Shown one piece after another: positions 41,342-54,391 of a stretch of 64,000 nt of DNA. Numbering within the stretch: the first letter of the stretch is position 1; each line of letters opens with the position of its first letter. The DNA comes from Rotaria macrura. Taxonomy: Eukaryota; Rotifera; Eurotatoria; Philodinida; Philodinidae. The stretch is from contig OENT01000558.1 in NCBI GenBank assembly GCA_900239685.1, positions 34,388-98,387 on the forward strand, in the 5' to 3' direction. A model generated the notes under the pieces. The model searched no databases. It saw only the letters and a program-made list of their open reading frames with translations, and was not told the origin of the DNA. Both the position numbers and the translations under genes were made by a program.

Positions 41342-44300
41342 ATGTATAAAAATAAGCAGATTACCATTCTCATTTTAATATTGGGTTTACTTATACATAA
41401 ATATTATTGTAAAGAACAAACATACACACATACAGAAGCTGAACCATTACGTTTTCATGTTGCTTATTTTAATTTTGAACATGTAGCAGATGTATATGCT
41501 ATTACATTATGGATTCTATTGGGTTCGCTTGCTAAAGTTGGTAAGTATATATAATTACTTTGATGTTTTAAATCGAATGTTAAACATTATGTCTCATAGG
41601 TTTTCACTTATCCCATCGTTTAACAGAAAATTTTCCTGAAAGTTGTCTTCTAATTTCTCTTGGCCTTATCGTTGGTGCACTATTATATGTAACTCATTTA
41701 GCAGAACAAAAAGCATATGTGCTCAACAGTAATACATTCTTTTTGTTTCTTCTACCGGTAAGAAAAACACAATGCGAAGATTTTCATTCAAATTTTTTTT
41801 TCGATGAAATCTATCGACGAGTATTTCTTCTTTTGTAAGCAAGATCACACATTTTGATCGATACACAAGCATCAAAAGAAACAATTCTCTACATAGAATC
41901 ATAAATTAATTTAGATAAGATCTCACTTAGTACGAATCAGCTGATAAGTGTAAAAACGATAGAAAATTATTTCGATTTATGATTTCTACCATTAGTCATC
42001 CTCTCTAACACATATCCTACCATACCTCGTAGACATCAACATAAATACTATTTTAAAAAATTTGAAAAACGAACATCTTAATCATATGAATTTCGATTGT
42101 TTTCATGAGCCAATAAAATTTCAATATCAAACGAGGCTTGTAATTATGAGGTAAATAAGAAAGTCAATGATATTTAACAATCTAAATGGTAATCGTCGAC
42201 TTCATATACCTTCTTCTGAATTTATGAGATGCCGGTGCAAAGTGAAACATTGAGTACACAATTCAAACATGTTAGAATTCTCACAATTGTCACTCCAGTG
42301 TCTTCGGAAAACATATAGAATGAAAAGAATCGCCATAGAATACTACCGCACTCAATTCGAGAGATGCTTGTTACCGATAGATAACATACTCAGCCATTAT
42401 AATTCGCTTCATGGTTAATAATAATAATCAATTATCCTCTTTGATTGAATTCTTCTGTTACTCCTTCTGCAATGTTCGATATTTTCCAAATGAAATATTT
42501 CCGTTGCTTTTTACTTTTCAAAAAAATAATCTCACAAATTGATTATAGTGATTATGGTTACGAATTCTTTTTTGTTTTGCTGAATTCAAATGCTCTGAAT
42601 AATACTTGCAATGACTTCATCGTGTATGGCAATGACTAGACAAGTACTAGTACGAATAAATTTTACTTGAGATTAGGTTTGTCAGTGTTCCGTTTTGAAG
42701 GAACAGGAATTCATCTCAAAGTTTCTTTTTCAGCGTTGTATTGATGAATCGTGGTGGGTACACATCTTTGCTCTTCTTGCTATTTTTCATGAAAGTCATG
42801 GGCGTACTCCGTTCGTGAAAAAAGTAGATATTTACTTACTTCGCTTACGGAGTACGAATTTGCCTAAGTTTGTGGATGCACTGTTGTTAGAATTTCTCTA
42901 GTGCTTCAGAAAAATCAGGGAAATTCTCCACAGAGCTGATGCTGCTCCCTATGATAAAATTTTCCAGAAATATATCATAAGATAATATTTACTCAAATAT
43001 TCACGACCATACTAGGACGAAAACCAATCAATAGCTGTAATCAAGTAGATCTTTACTGAGTATCAATAATCTTACGTAGAATCTGAAAGTAAATGTACAC
43101 GTTATTGCTATCAACGGTTTCCAAAAATAAACGTATTGTAATTACTCAGTATCCAGTAGTTACATGAGACAAGGTATTCAATAGAATGCATACATCTCGA
43201 AAGTCTCTAGTATTAATTTTAAACTGCAAAAATAAAGTACAGCTAACTATTATTTCGGAAGTATTCATGGTATCGTCTATGCACATGACTTTATTCAATA
43301 TTATAGCCCATTATTCTTGAAGCTGGTTATTTTATGCCAAATCGTCCATTCTTTGATAATCTTGGTACGATATTACTATTGGCTATTGTCAATACATTAT
43401 TTAATACAGTCTGTATTGGACTTACATTATGGGGTTTTCAATTTACACCGATATATGGTGGTACACAATTCGGAATGTTACCTTGTCTTGTTTTCGCTGC
43501 ACTTATATCAGCTGTTGATCCTGTTGCTGTTCTAGCAACATTTACTGAAATTCACGTAAATGATATGTTATATATTGTTGTATTTGGTGAATCTTTACTA
43601 AACGATGCCGTATCGGTTGTTCTTTACCGAATGTTTGATTCATTTGCTAAAATCGGTCAAGAAAATATCATTCCAATGGATATTATATTGGGTATTCTCT
43701 CATTTTTTGTCGTTGCCATTGGTGGTGTTTTAGTTGGCATTATATTTGGTGTTATTGCATGTTTTACAACGAAATATACTAATCATACACCTGTTCTTGA
43801 ACCATTGATTATTCTTGTTTATGCTTATTTAGCTTATCTAACATCAGAAATGGTTTCCGTATCAGGCATTTTAGCGTAAGTCACTCATAGGGAATTTCAG
43901 CTGATGAAATGTTTTCGTCTAATTTTACAGTCTCACATTTTGTGGTATGGTTATGAAACAATATGTATCATTTAATATTTCGAAAAAATCTGATGCAACA
44001 ACAGAGTATGTTCTTAAAATGTTATCGTCTATAATGGAAACAATTATATTTATGTTCATGGGCTTATCAACTGTTAGTGATAATCATTCATGGAATACTG
44101 GTTTTGTTCTTATGACATTATTTCTTTGTCTACTCTATCGAGTAATTGGTATGAACGAATAGATAATTGAACGAAATATTTCTATCTATGGCAATAAAAT
44201 TTCTTCGTTACTTTTCTTTTTAGGAGTTGCCATCTTCGCTAATATAGCTAATACATGGCGTTTACTTGAATTAACACGTATCGATATGTTAATTATGTCC

Positions 44301-47145
44301 TATGGTGGTTTACGTGGCGCTATTGCTTTTGCTCTTGCACTTATTCTTGATGAAACCAAAATCGAACGAAAGAAAGAATTTGTTACAGCAACAATTGCTG
44401 TTGTCTTCTTCACTGTTTTTCTACAGGTACAATCGGAGAAAAGAAAAGCTTAAACTATACAAAGTCATATATATGTCGTAGGACAAATTAAAATCCAGTT
44501 CAGTTTTAAATCGAACTAGGACAGATTGAAATTTTAATTATTCCTAGTTGATTTCAAAATTTTGATCTCAACTAGTTGATATTGAAATGCATTGTGAAGT
44601 GAACTAGTTGACTTTACAATTTTAAAATCAACTAGGAATAATTAAAATTTTAATCCGAACTATCCATAGCTGACTAGTTCATAATGAAATGAAATATTTT
44701 GATCTCAACTAGTTCAGATTGAAATGTGTAAAATTAAAACTTCTATGCANNNNNNNNNNNNNNNNNNNNNNNNNNNNNNNNNNNNNNNNNNNNNNNNNNN
44801 NNNNNNNNNNNNNNNNNNNNNNNNNNNNNNNNNNNNNNNNNNNNNNNNNNNNNNNNNNNNNNNNNNNNNNNNNNNNNNNNNNNNNNNNNNNNNNNNNNNN
44901 NNNNNNNNNNNNNNNNNNNNNNNNNNNNNNNNNNNNNNNNNNNNNNNNNNNNNNNNNNNNNNNNNNNNNNNNNNNNNNNNNNNNNNNNNNNNNNNNNNNN
45001 NNNNNNNNNNNNNNNTGCATAGAAGTTTTAATTTTACACATTTCAATCTGAACTAGTTGAGATCAAAATATTTCATTTCATTATGAACTAGTCAGCTATG
45101 GATAGTTCGGATTAAAATTTTAATTATTCCTAGTTGATTTTAAAATTGTAAAGTCAACTAGTTCACTTCACAATGCATTTCAATATCAACTAGTTGAGAT
45201 CAAAATTTTGAAATCAACTAGGAATAATTAAAATTTCAATCTGTCCTAGTTCGATTTAAAACTGAACTGGATTTTAATTTGTCCTACGACATATATATAT
45301 ATATATGTATGTGTGTGTGTCAATTAGGGTATAACAATTGGTCCATTGGTTAAATGTCTCAATGTAAGACGAAAACAAGTCGAAGAACCTACTATGTCAG
45401 CTAAATTAACTAATCGTGTAAGAAGGAGAATTGTTTTTTCTTCTTAAACATAATCTTCTCTTGTGAATATTTTATATTTGACAGATGATGGATCATGTTA
45501 TGACTTGTTTGGAAGAAATTTCTGGCAGTGGTGGAAGTAATTCATTACGTGATAAGTAAGAAATGACACAATCATATTGGAAAATAAAATCTTTTCTACG
45601 TTATCATATATTTTAGATGTCGAAATCTTGATCGAAATTACTTTAAACGTTGGTTATTACGTGAGAGACCAATAGAAAAAATGGATATTAAGTTATTACA
45701 AACATTTAAAACTATCAATGTAAAGTCAGCTATGAAAGTTCATGATGCATCAAAAGGACTCGTACCAGCGTCATCATCATCAGCTGTACACAGATCACAA
45801 TCAGAAGAACGTTTTAGACCTGAAAAAGCAGTTCCCACTGTTTCAGAAAATGTTGCTGCCAAGTATGTTCAATTCTTTATTGAATTTTCGATTGACCTTG
45901 ATTACACTTATGTTTTTTTCTTTTGCTGTAGTAAATCAGAATCTGCTGCAGCAAATTTAAAATTGTTCGAAAATCGTGGAGCTGAACATCAATTTCTTGA
46001 TTCAAATCTTTATCATGCAAGAAGAAGAGTAAGACAATTTCATTTCATGTTCGTTCATCTCATCTACATAAAGTCATTTCATCCGCACTTCCCTCTATTC
46101 GGCATGAACATCAATCACTGTAACGGTTAAACTTGACAAACTGAGTAGCTTCTTATGACACATGTAGTATCATCATACTACGACGCAAAGTATTGAGATA
46201 CGAATTCAATATAATGCAGTTAGCCAATTGCTGTCTAATAGTCCGTTCTCTGTCAGCATTTAGTTACATTGAAAAGGAGAACTCATTGTATTCCATTCGG
46301 AAAGTACACATAGTTTTTATCGATTTTCTTTCTATCGCGATCAAGTTTGTTCATCTACTCAGTGTAAAAATAACGTTTCATTCTAATGAATACTTTTAGG
46401 CAACTATTCATCTTCGAGATCAAGACGAAATCATACTTCCAGATCATCGATTTGATAAATTCGCTCATCACCGGGATCCTCGTTATTTACCAAAACGACT
46501 TGATAGAGAACAACTTCATGTACTTAAAGCTTTAAGTAAAACTAATACTAGTTTTAAGCAACCATCAACAATAAACAGTACGGTATCAATACATGATAAT
46601 TCGGATAGACCAATACCAAAACAACAATATTTCAAGAAAGGGCTTAAACTTACAGATCAACAATCAACTATTGTTTCAAATGAAGAAATGACATCTCAGT
46701 TACAAGATAACAACAATGATTCATCTTTTGCTGTCGTTGTTCATGATGAAACTAAAGGTTTAATTGTGATTTGAAGTTGATTTTGCTTATCCATTATTCT
46801 GTTTCAACAGATACTGGCTCAACCGCTGCTGAACGTAATCGTCCATGGATTTCTTCACCTGGCAACGATAAAGCAGAAAGAGTATCTCAAACAAGCACTC
46901 AGTCAACTTCAGTACAGCGCACTGATCCTAATCTACATGAAGTAGACTTAACTGCTAAAGATTTCACAACTACATATAAAAAATCACCGGAAAATATTGA
47001 TGAACATGAAACAATAATAGAAACTCAAGGTAATTCTTCACAACTAAATGTTCCTAATGTCGACAATAAGCAACCAAAGGATTTATTTGAACAACCAAAG
47101 AATAATACTAATGCTGCTCTCGATCCTGATATTACTCGTTTGTGA
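41342..47145 (+). CDS. SLC9A: Na+/H+ exchanger, SLC9A (NHE) family
   Basis: Eleven exons: 41342-41540, 41600-41757, 43307-43875, 43931-44148, 44224-44426, 45328-45417, 45485-45555, 45617-45862, 45932-46028, 46400-46757, 46811-47145. Total 2544 nt, 847 residues, in frame. A hydrophobic N-terminal segment (possible signal peptide, residues 1-23) leads into about 12 membrane segments. NHE hallmarks are PIILEAGYFMP, SAVDPVAVLATF, the ion-site motif FGESLLNDAVSVVLY and SYGGLRGAIAFALAL. The cytosolic tail (about 430 residues) starts with a CHP-binding-like stretch (GITIGPLVKCLNVRRKQ) and becomes Ser/Thr/Gln-rich and poorly conserved. It exchanges extracellular Na+ for cytosolic H+ and so sets pH and volume. 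The layout fits the plasma-membrane NHE1-5 group; the paralogue is not resolved. Intron 5 contains a perfect inverted repeat around an assembly gap. Confidence 0.95.
44475..45290. mobile_element. Foldback element: perfect 275-bp inverted repeats around a gap
   Basis: The 275 bases at 44475-44749 are the exact reverse complement of 45016-45290, and only undetermined bases lie between. The arms are built from a roughly 28-40-bp unit in which CAACTAGTTGA-type motifs (seven per arm) alternate with palindromic A/T blocks such as TTTCAAAATTTTGATC. ATATATAT follows both outer ends. The element sits wholly in intron 5 of the NHE gene and has no coding capacity outside the gap. It may be a foldback transposon, a long-TIR element with lost centre, or partly an assembly artefact of a hairpin. 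Confidence 0.7.
44750..45015. other. Assembly gap (266 undetermined bases)
   Basis: A run of N located exactly at the centre of a perfect inverted repeat; the true length and content are unknown. Confidence 0.99.
45291..45321 (+). repeat. (AT)n-(TG)n microsatellite
   Basis: Alternating AT followed by GTGTGTGTGT, adjoining the right arm of the foldback element and ending only a few bases before the exon 6 acceptor of the NHE gene. Confidence 0.8.
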
Positions 47146-47152
47146 AGTTTAA

Positions 47153-47158
47153 AATAAA
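47153..47158 (+). terminator. Poly(A) signal of the NHE gene
   Basis: AATAAA eight bases after the NHE stop codon; further AATAAA copies lie about 75 bp downstream (near 47230-47240), so the exact site is uncertain. Confidence 0.45.
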
Positions 47159-49853
47159 ATTATTTCGTTTTCTTTTTCTCTTCTCGAATATTCTGTTCAA
47201 TTCGTCTATTTCAATATTCGTAGACTGAAAATAAATAATAAACCAATATTTTACAGATCATCACTTTCATTTCTATTTATGAACAAACATGAATACTAAC
47301 TTGAGTGGCAACTATGATCAACATAAAACGATTACAACATCAAGTACTTCATGAAATTATCTATATTTAATCATACAACTCATTAGTAAGGAAAGTTACT
47401 AGATTTGTAATATGAAGCCTAAAAGAACAGAAATGATAGATTCAATCTGATTATAGAACATGTGATATTGAGTATATATATGTGTGTGTTAATTCGAGTA
47501 TGATAGTAGGTATGGATGTTGCGTGTATGTGATATATTAGGTTGACGATGAATTTTTCCATAAGCGATAGGAGAATATCAATGGGAATGTGAAATGAAAA
47601 CATAACTCTTATTCAGTGGGATCCATTTGCACATCAGACTTATGTCATACTCACGCCTAAGTCTCATTCTTCAATTATAACGAAGGTCGTCTACGGACGA
47701 GATTGTACCATCGAACAATGATAAATAATGCATAGGAAAAATATTCATTGATTCTGTTTGAACAGAGAAACTTTTTTCTGAAAATTACCCTTAGTTATAA
47801 GTGGTCTCACATTCAAAGTCACAGTCGAAATAAATATAATATTCGCAGTACAATCATTGTCTGTCGTTTTTTCATAACTCATCTGTAATTTTCTTGTCTC
47901 AATATGAAACTCGCATGGTCGCATGCAAATTTATGACAATCAATTTTTTATAATTGTATTTGTTCGCAACAGTTTCACGACAATCGTGATCAACATTCAA
48001 GGCCTCTGATTAAAAAGATGAATTTTGAACAAGATTGAATATTCAAAAACCGTCACGCGTATCATAAGAACGACTATATACCGGTGGCCCGCTCTTTTTG
48101 AGGTACACATCGGTGCTCGTAAAAAATATAGATTCGACTTTCGAAACTATTTGAATGTTACCCAACGAGGAATTCAGTTAGTCTAAACCAATCAGTATTT
48201 ATGCTAATGACACCATCAATAACCACTATAGTAGAATCGCTCTCACACGTAAAATGAAATGCCTTAGGTGCTCACATTACAGAAAAATAGCATGTAGATC
48301 ACAATCGGCATCGAAATTTCGAAGATAACGAAACAAGTAACATCTATGCCATCGTCTATCTCAAGAATCGGCATAAATAATTATGTCCGTCAGGTAGCAT
48401 TCTTGACATCAGTGAAATTATTTTGTAGTTAGAAATACTTGAGAATTTGATGGATTAACAAATTTTTCCTGTATTGTTCATCGTGTGAATAGCTGCATTT
48501 CGATCAAATAAGTGATGCTCTCGAATCAAATGAAAAGGCATTGCAAATAGGAATTTATTTTTCTTCAGTACTGAAATTTTTAATCTGTAACTCGTTAATC
48601 AATGTCTTAGATAAGTCTAAAATCCTGATGTATGATTGAAACATGAAGAAAAACAATCGAATTTAAAAATGAAATCATTTGTGTTGTACCCTAATTGAAA
48701 ATAATGAAATACATGCATTGCAATTGTTTCGATCTCTCATTTTATCATGCCCTTTGTATAATGTACTAATTCAGATGTGTTGTGACCTTTCGATTTTAAT
48801 TTTTCTCATGCCATTCTTCATGCAAATAAATTTTCATTAGAAAACGTAACACTTCTTACGAACTGAGAAAAAAAATTGTTTGCGCAATACGTTTTACATC
48901 CATATTTTCTGCTACGGTGATTAGTCAGCAATTTTGAATTGTATTCTTCAAATGAATTCTTATTGATTTCAATGATGGATCATAAAAGCATCGGTATTAT
49001 TTGTGTTGATATGTTTGTTTTCAATATTTCATATGATCTGAAAACAGGATGTCTATATAAATTAAAATCAATGATAGATAGATTTTCATCATCTTAAAAA
49101 TTCCATTATTTTATGCTCTATAAGTAGTATCAATTTACTGTATACACACATTATAAGAAGATTTGGGATTTTGAAGGTAATAAATAATCAATAAAAGTTA
49201 ATGACTCGCTGTCTTTATGTCGATCATTGTAAATAGTTGATAATGTCATGATCGAAATGTTGCAGCATAACGATGAAACAAGTACAATAGACACATTTCT
49301 AATGTGATAAGTCAAGGTTTCGCTTACCATTTCATTTTTATAAATACGAGAATCTTTATGTAAGAGAAAATGTCGTAGAGATAGGAATCTTGTATTCGGT
49401 AGTATAAAAACGAAGGATTTGAAAATCTACCCAATCTTTCTTGCAATAGATCTATGCTGTAGATTAGATTTGTTGAAGAGATGATTCATGATCGAAATAT
49501 TAAGTATGAATAAATAAACGATTAGCTTTTTCACAAATATAATAATAAGAGTTGAACTTTATACATGTGGCTGCATTGATATCAACGGAAAAACAATTTA
49601 TCTAATATCAAAATCGTTGCATAATGTAACTATTCGAAATAGGAAAGCGAAGATACGACTGAAATTACGTCAGTGAATGCAGTGAGATCATTCGGTTTTG
49701 TGCGTTCGTTGTTGTCTGGTATGATAATATTCACTCACATACATTCTCTCATTTCATTACATGAACTTATGACTTTACTGTGTGTACACAAGTCGTGTTT
49801 ATTTATTTTTTATTCAAGCTCAAGAAATTCAATAAGTCCTGTTAGGTCTTTTA
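47159..49853. other. Convergent intergenic region, no gene recognised
   Basis: About 2.7 kb between the 3' ends of the NHE gene (+) and the ankyrin-like gene (-). No credible exon, repeat or RNA gene was seen. Confidence 0.55.
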
Positions 49854-51792
49854 TTAGTCTCTAATAATGCGAGTATTTGATGACAAACCAACTGCAGTTG
49901 CTTTCAAAGTCACCGGCACATAATTTCGTGATTGATTGTAGAAAGTATCTTGTTGTTGTGGTATGTACCTAGGTTTTATTTTAGTTTGACTGGATCTTTT
50001 CGTTAATAGAGTTTTAGTCGTTGTCGCCGTTTGGGGTTTACCTTCAGATGATGCTATTTCGGGTATGACTGCTGGTCGAACTGTAGGACATCGTGATGAA
50101 GTGATAACTCGCGCTGAGTGACGTGTACTAGTTTCACTCAACGAACGATGATTACTATTTGTTGTTGCTATCAATGGTGGCGATGATGAAACTGTTAAAT
50201 TGAGAAGAGGAAGAGAAGGCATTATTGGTTTTAGATGAGGTTGCTGTTTAATGTTTTGCTTTTTCTCTTGTGTCTCAATGAGACGAAAACGAAGATTATA
50301 ATTAGTAAATCGAAATGACTTTTTTCCGGTTGTATCGAAAGATTTTACAGGCGCTTTATCAATATTCAGAACTGTTTCTTCGAGATGTGATTTTAATGGA
50401 CGTTGAATAATTGTTGGTAACATTGATGATGGTGGTTCATCTGTTTCGTCTTCCATATTCATGGCAGACAGTAGTCTTGGATTTTCTTCGTTTAATTGAA
50501 ATGGTAAATGTTTATGACGTTCTCGAAGACGTTTTAAATATGTTTGATGAATTGTTTCGAGTCGTTTTTGAAGACGTTTACGTAAATATCGTTTTATGTT
50601 TGGTGCAACATCATCATTTTTCATATCAATTAAATCAACAAGTTCCATCATACCTTTTTCATATGCCAGATCACGACACGAAAATGATCGTTCTCGAACG
50701 GGATTTTTTGCATGAAAACGAAATTCATGAAGACCAGTTTCATATTTAACATTGACATTCAATTGATCGATAAGGTATTCAGCGACTTCAGTTCGTTCTC
50801 GTCGAATAGCTGCCATAAGAAGAGATTCAGTAAACTAAATTATGACACGGAATACATTTGATTATTAATAAAAAGAGATACATGAGAGTTGAACTTTTCT
50901 GTTCGAGGAATTTTTTAAAACAAGTAAGAAGGTGAAATTGAGCAATAAATTTTGACATTTTCATCAAATGACATACGTATACGATTATGAAGTTGCGTAT
51001 AACTTCAAACTTACACAAGTATGAACGTGTTGCTTACTATGTTGATGATATAGAACATATTTATGTTCCGTAAGATATGTATTTAGTTCAAGGACTGTCA
51101 ATGAAAAATTTTTATATATTAATTCACAGTTGAATATCATATTTTTATTTGACATAATTCTTAGTGTCTTTTACAAAATGAAAGCTCTTATTAACTTTGA
51201 TTTGTCACTTATCTATCTACGCTCGATATTTTTATGCTTACACGTGTCATATTAGGATCAGCATAGTTTCTTTCATTAAATAATCGTTCCAATCGTTCAA
51301 CTGAACCATCTTCAGTTGCTTGAAAAAATTCCTAGAATATGCCGATAAACCACCATTTATTATGTAAGTAAATATTTATATATATATATTTAACCTCAAT
51401 TTGTTCTTCTGTAAGTGACAATGTTTCTGGATCTGCATCTTTTGAAAGAAGTCGATCTTCTTGCTTTAATGAATCAATAGAAAAACAAACGAAAACAAAA
51501 CAAAGTATTTAAAATCGAATACATACAAGTTTGTCCGTTTCATGTTCTTCTATAATAGGCGATTTTCTTCTATGTTTAACTAATAGATTGAAAATATTAT
51601 TGATAGAAAATTTTGATTATTTATTTACCATTCATTGGAACTGTACTAGCAATATTTTAACTAACAACATATACAATTTGCTTGCAACACTTTTCACAAA
51701 CACATTGTTTGTCACTCAGACTACACCTTTTTCTTCTTCTGGCTGTAATCGAACAGAGCAAACAATAGAAAAAGAAATACGTTGTCGTTCAT
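49854..51792 (-). CDS. Unnamed protein with an ankyrin-like unit
   Basis: The large last exon (50834-49854) is certain as an open frame. Upstream exons are proposed at 51331-51242, 51463-51395, 51579-51527, 51742-51727 and 51792-51781, all with GT-AG ends. The six sum to 1221 nt (406 residues) in frame. The N-terminus is acidic (LSLTEEQIEEFFQATEDGS). It is followed by one ankyrin-like helix pair (SLLMAAIRRERTEVAEYLID), a basic helical stretch rich in Arg/Lys/Gln (YLRKRLQKRLETIHQTYLKRL) and a long Ser/Thr/Pro-rich, probably disordered tail. I do not recognise the family. No signal peptide or membrane segment is visible, so it is likely intracellular and perhaps a scaffold. The first two exons, of 12 and 16 nt, are the least certain part. 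Confidence 0.6.
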
Positions 51793-53768
51793 TCATGTCA
51801 ATTCATTTCTCTTCTTCGTTTAAAATATAAGTTAAAAAATTACTCAAAAAAACTATTCCCAAAGGGTATGTTTGGTACAAAAGAAATCTTCAGAAAGAAT
51901 CGATTTTTTCTGTCAAATGAAAAACACAAAATCATTCTGGAATATGAACTTTATCGATAATTGGTGATAGAAAATCTATCGTTTAGTTTCTTATCATGCG
52001 TACGCATAGTATTGAAATAAGTCGCTGAAGTTTTTACTAGTAAAATTTACATTAATACATGTTTTTCAGCATGGTTGATGTGAAAAAAATTCCAATCCGA
52101 TGAACTGTATTCGTTTTAATAAATATGTAGATGATACCAATCATCATACTAGAGATTTTCTAAGTGTGATTCGATAAGGTCAAACAAATTTTAACTCGAA
52201 AGTCTCTATTGTGCATTTGACTCATGCATAATTGACGAAAGAAAAGTATACATTTGCATTTCATAAATTATGTATTCGTACATGATGTGTCCCTTTTCTT
52301 GATTCAGTTGAAAAGTCTTTTTATGTACAGAAATGAATTGTATCGAATCGACTAACATCAATCAGACTCATTCTACTTCATATGTGTAATCTATTAAAAA
52401 TATGTTTTGTCGTGTTAGATGTATGCATATGGGATTCAATGTCAAAAAGATGGAGTATCATAGATATTAATGCACTCCATATTCATGTCATTAAAAATTC
52501 AAGAATCTATAAAATAAAATTCAGCAATACTCTATGAAGACATTGCTGGAAACGTATGTTGACTTTTTTTCGCTTAATTTGAAACAAAATTTTCGAAAAC
52601 ATAAGTACCATTTTTTATTGTGTTCGATGTTTTCGAACTGTTTAGATTTGATTTCTATGAGTCAAAGATTATTAATAGAATTTAAAATTGAATGTGACCC
52701 CTCTGGTGGGTTGAAAGTCTAGTCTAGTTTCGGACTTTGTATTTTAGAAAACATGATATATAGAAGACAAGTAATTATATCAAAAAATGTTGTTCTTCAA
52801 AGATCAAATGCATCTGAATCTTTCATACAATTCAAGATTAATCCATAAACATTGTTTCTTTGTTGTGTAATCCAGTGAAAATTAAACAACAAACATCGAT
52901 TCAAGTGCTGACGGATGTCGAAAAGAAAATTTGATATCAAACAACGTCTCTAAAATTAACAACTTCATATTATTCTAGTGTATGACTCATTCTACATATA
53001 TCTATAGTGATAAATTGACGAGTTATAGAAAATATAAAATTCTATTTTTTTTCACAGAAATGAAATATATTCAGAGTTGTATCTGTCTTACAATACTAGG
53101 GACTATCTCTTTTTATTCAGTCTTGCTACTTGCATCTGTAGTTTGAATTGCACACATGGAATCTTAGATGATAATCAATAAGAAATTTGATTATTAATGT
53201 GAAGATCACTGAAACTGGATGCTAGTAATAGTTAAATTCATACATAGTGTATATTGAGTTCAATTTTAAACTCTTTTTCTTATGAATAACTAACATGAAA
53301 AATGATTTTTCGAAATTTGTTTTTCTTCTCGATATGAACTCATACAGAAAACTAAAATAACTTTTCACAGTCAATTTCAAATCATTGGAAGTCTTTGTGA
53401 CAATCTATCTACTCGACGATATTTCAAAACAATGAATAAATCATATCGAATCATCGTACAATTGAGGAAAATACAACAAACTGGTGTTATAGTTGTGCGT
53501 TTTTTCACATTCCTATATACATTAAATATATTTGAGTCAAATGCTGCAACATAAGATTGTCAGAGTTCGTTTTCCTTTGGGTTTTGCTCTTTAGAAGCGC
53601 CAGCCCACTTCGAAATCCATTCCTAGAAACTGTAGAGTTTCCTAACAATTCTAAGTATCTATTGATTCGAATTTTTAGCATATCGTTGTGGATTTTCGCT
53701 CTTGGGAAATTAGAACTCAATGGCAACTTTTTTTCTGTCGTATTCAGAATCCATAGTTGGTACTATTA
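51793..53768. other. Intergenic, no gene recognised
   Basis: About 2 kb between the ankyrin-like gene start and the long-TIR transposon. It should contain the ankyrin-like gene promoter. Open frames here are short and unsupported. Confidence 0.55.
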
Positions 53769-54318
53769 TCCATTTCAAAATAAAAGGCGGGTGGCCATCT
53801 TCTTAATAACTCTCGCTAAGTACATAGCGTATAGACACGATTTTCTGATATAGATAGAGAAAGTTCAGCGCTACAAAATCATGTCTAGCCCAAGTTTTCA
53901 GGGTCAGTTTGTCGATTCTTGGGTAAATGAACTTTCTTGTGGACATACTACTCGACGTTCAGTAGTTATGAAACCTCATGCTAATATGATGGTTAGATTC
54001 GTCTTGTCGAGACCTACAAGAATTGAGGTCGATCAAAATTTTTTATATCGAACTTTGCAGAGGTAATGACCACCCCCAGGGGCCCGATTTTATGAAAAAT
54101 GGATTCCACAGCTTTTAGTATTTGCGATCAAAAACAAGTTTTTATACAGGTTTTCGATCATGACGAATCTAATGGAGTTGTTTTCAGTCAAAGTTGACAT
54201 TAATATTCCCGAAAACTGACACATCATGCCCCCTCCGGACGGCATAAATTGCAGTTTTAGGACGTTTTCTTTGTAGTTTTTAAGCTGGTTCATACAGCTT
54301 ATCATTGTGCCATGCTTT
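53769..54318 (+). repeat. Left terminal inverted repeat (550 bp)
   Basis: Reverse complement of 56306-56855. It begins TCCATTTCAAAATAAAAGG. A 61-codon open frame (53881-54066) recurs identically in the other arm at 56743-56558; because it lies in both TIRs it is probably incidental. Contains AATAAA near its outer end. Confidence 0.9.
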
Positions 54319-54391
54319 ATGATTAGAATGGTATCCATTGGATATCGCTTTACTAAAAATAACCATAAAACTGAAGAAATACATTTGAATA

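Noticed and set aside
44709-45056. Open frames of 110 codons on both strands across the gap
   Set aside because: They consist almost wholly of undetermined bases; the sequence gives no coding evidence.
53881-54066. 61-codon open frame repeated in both transposon arms
   Set aside because: Its conservation is fully explained by the near-identical inverted repeats; no start context or domain supports a protein.
54090-54338. 82-codon minus-strand open frame in the left arm, mirrored at 56268-56534
   Set aside because: It lies inside the TIR and overlaps the other arm frame on the opposite strand; judged incidental.
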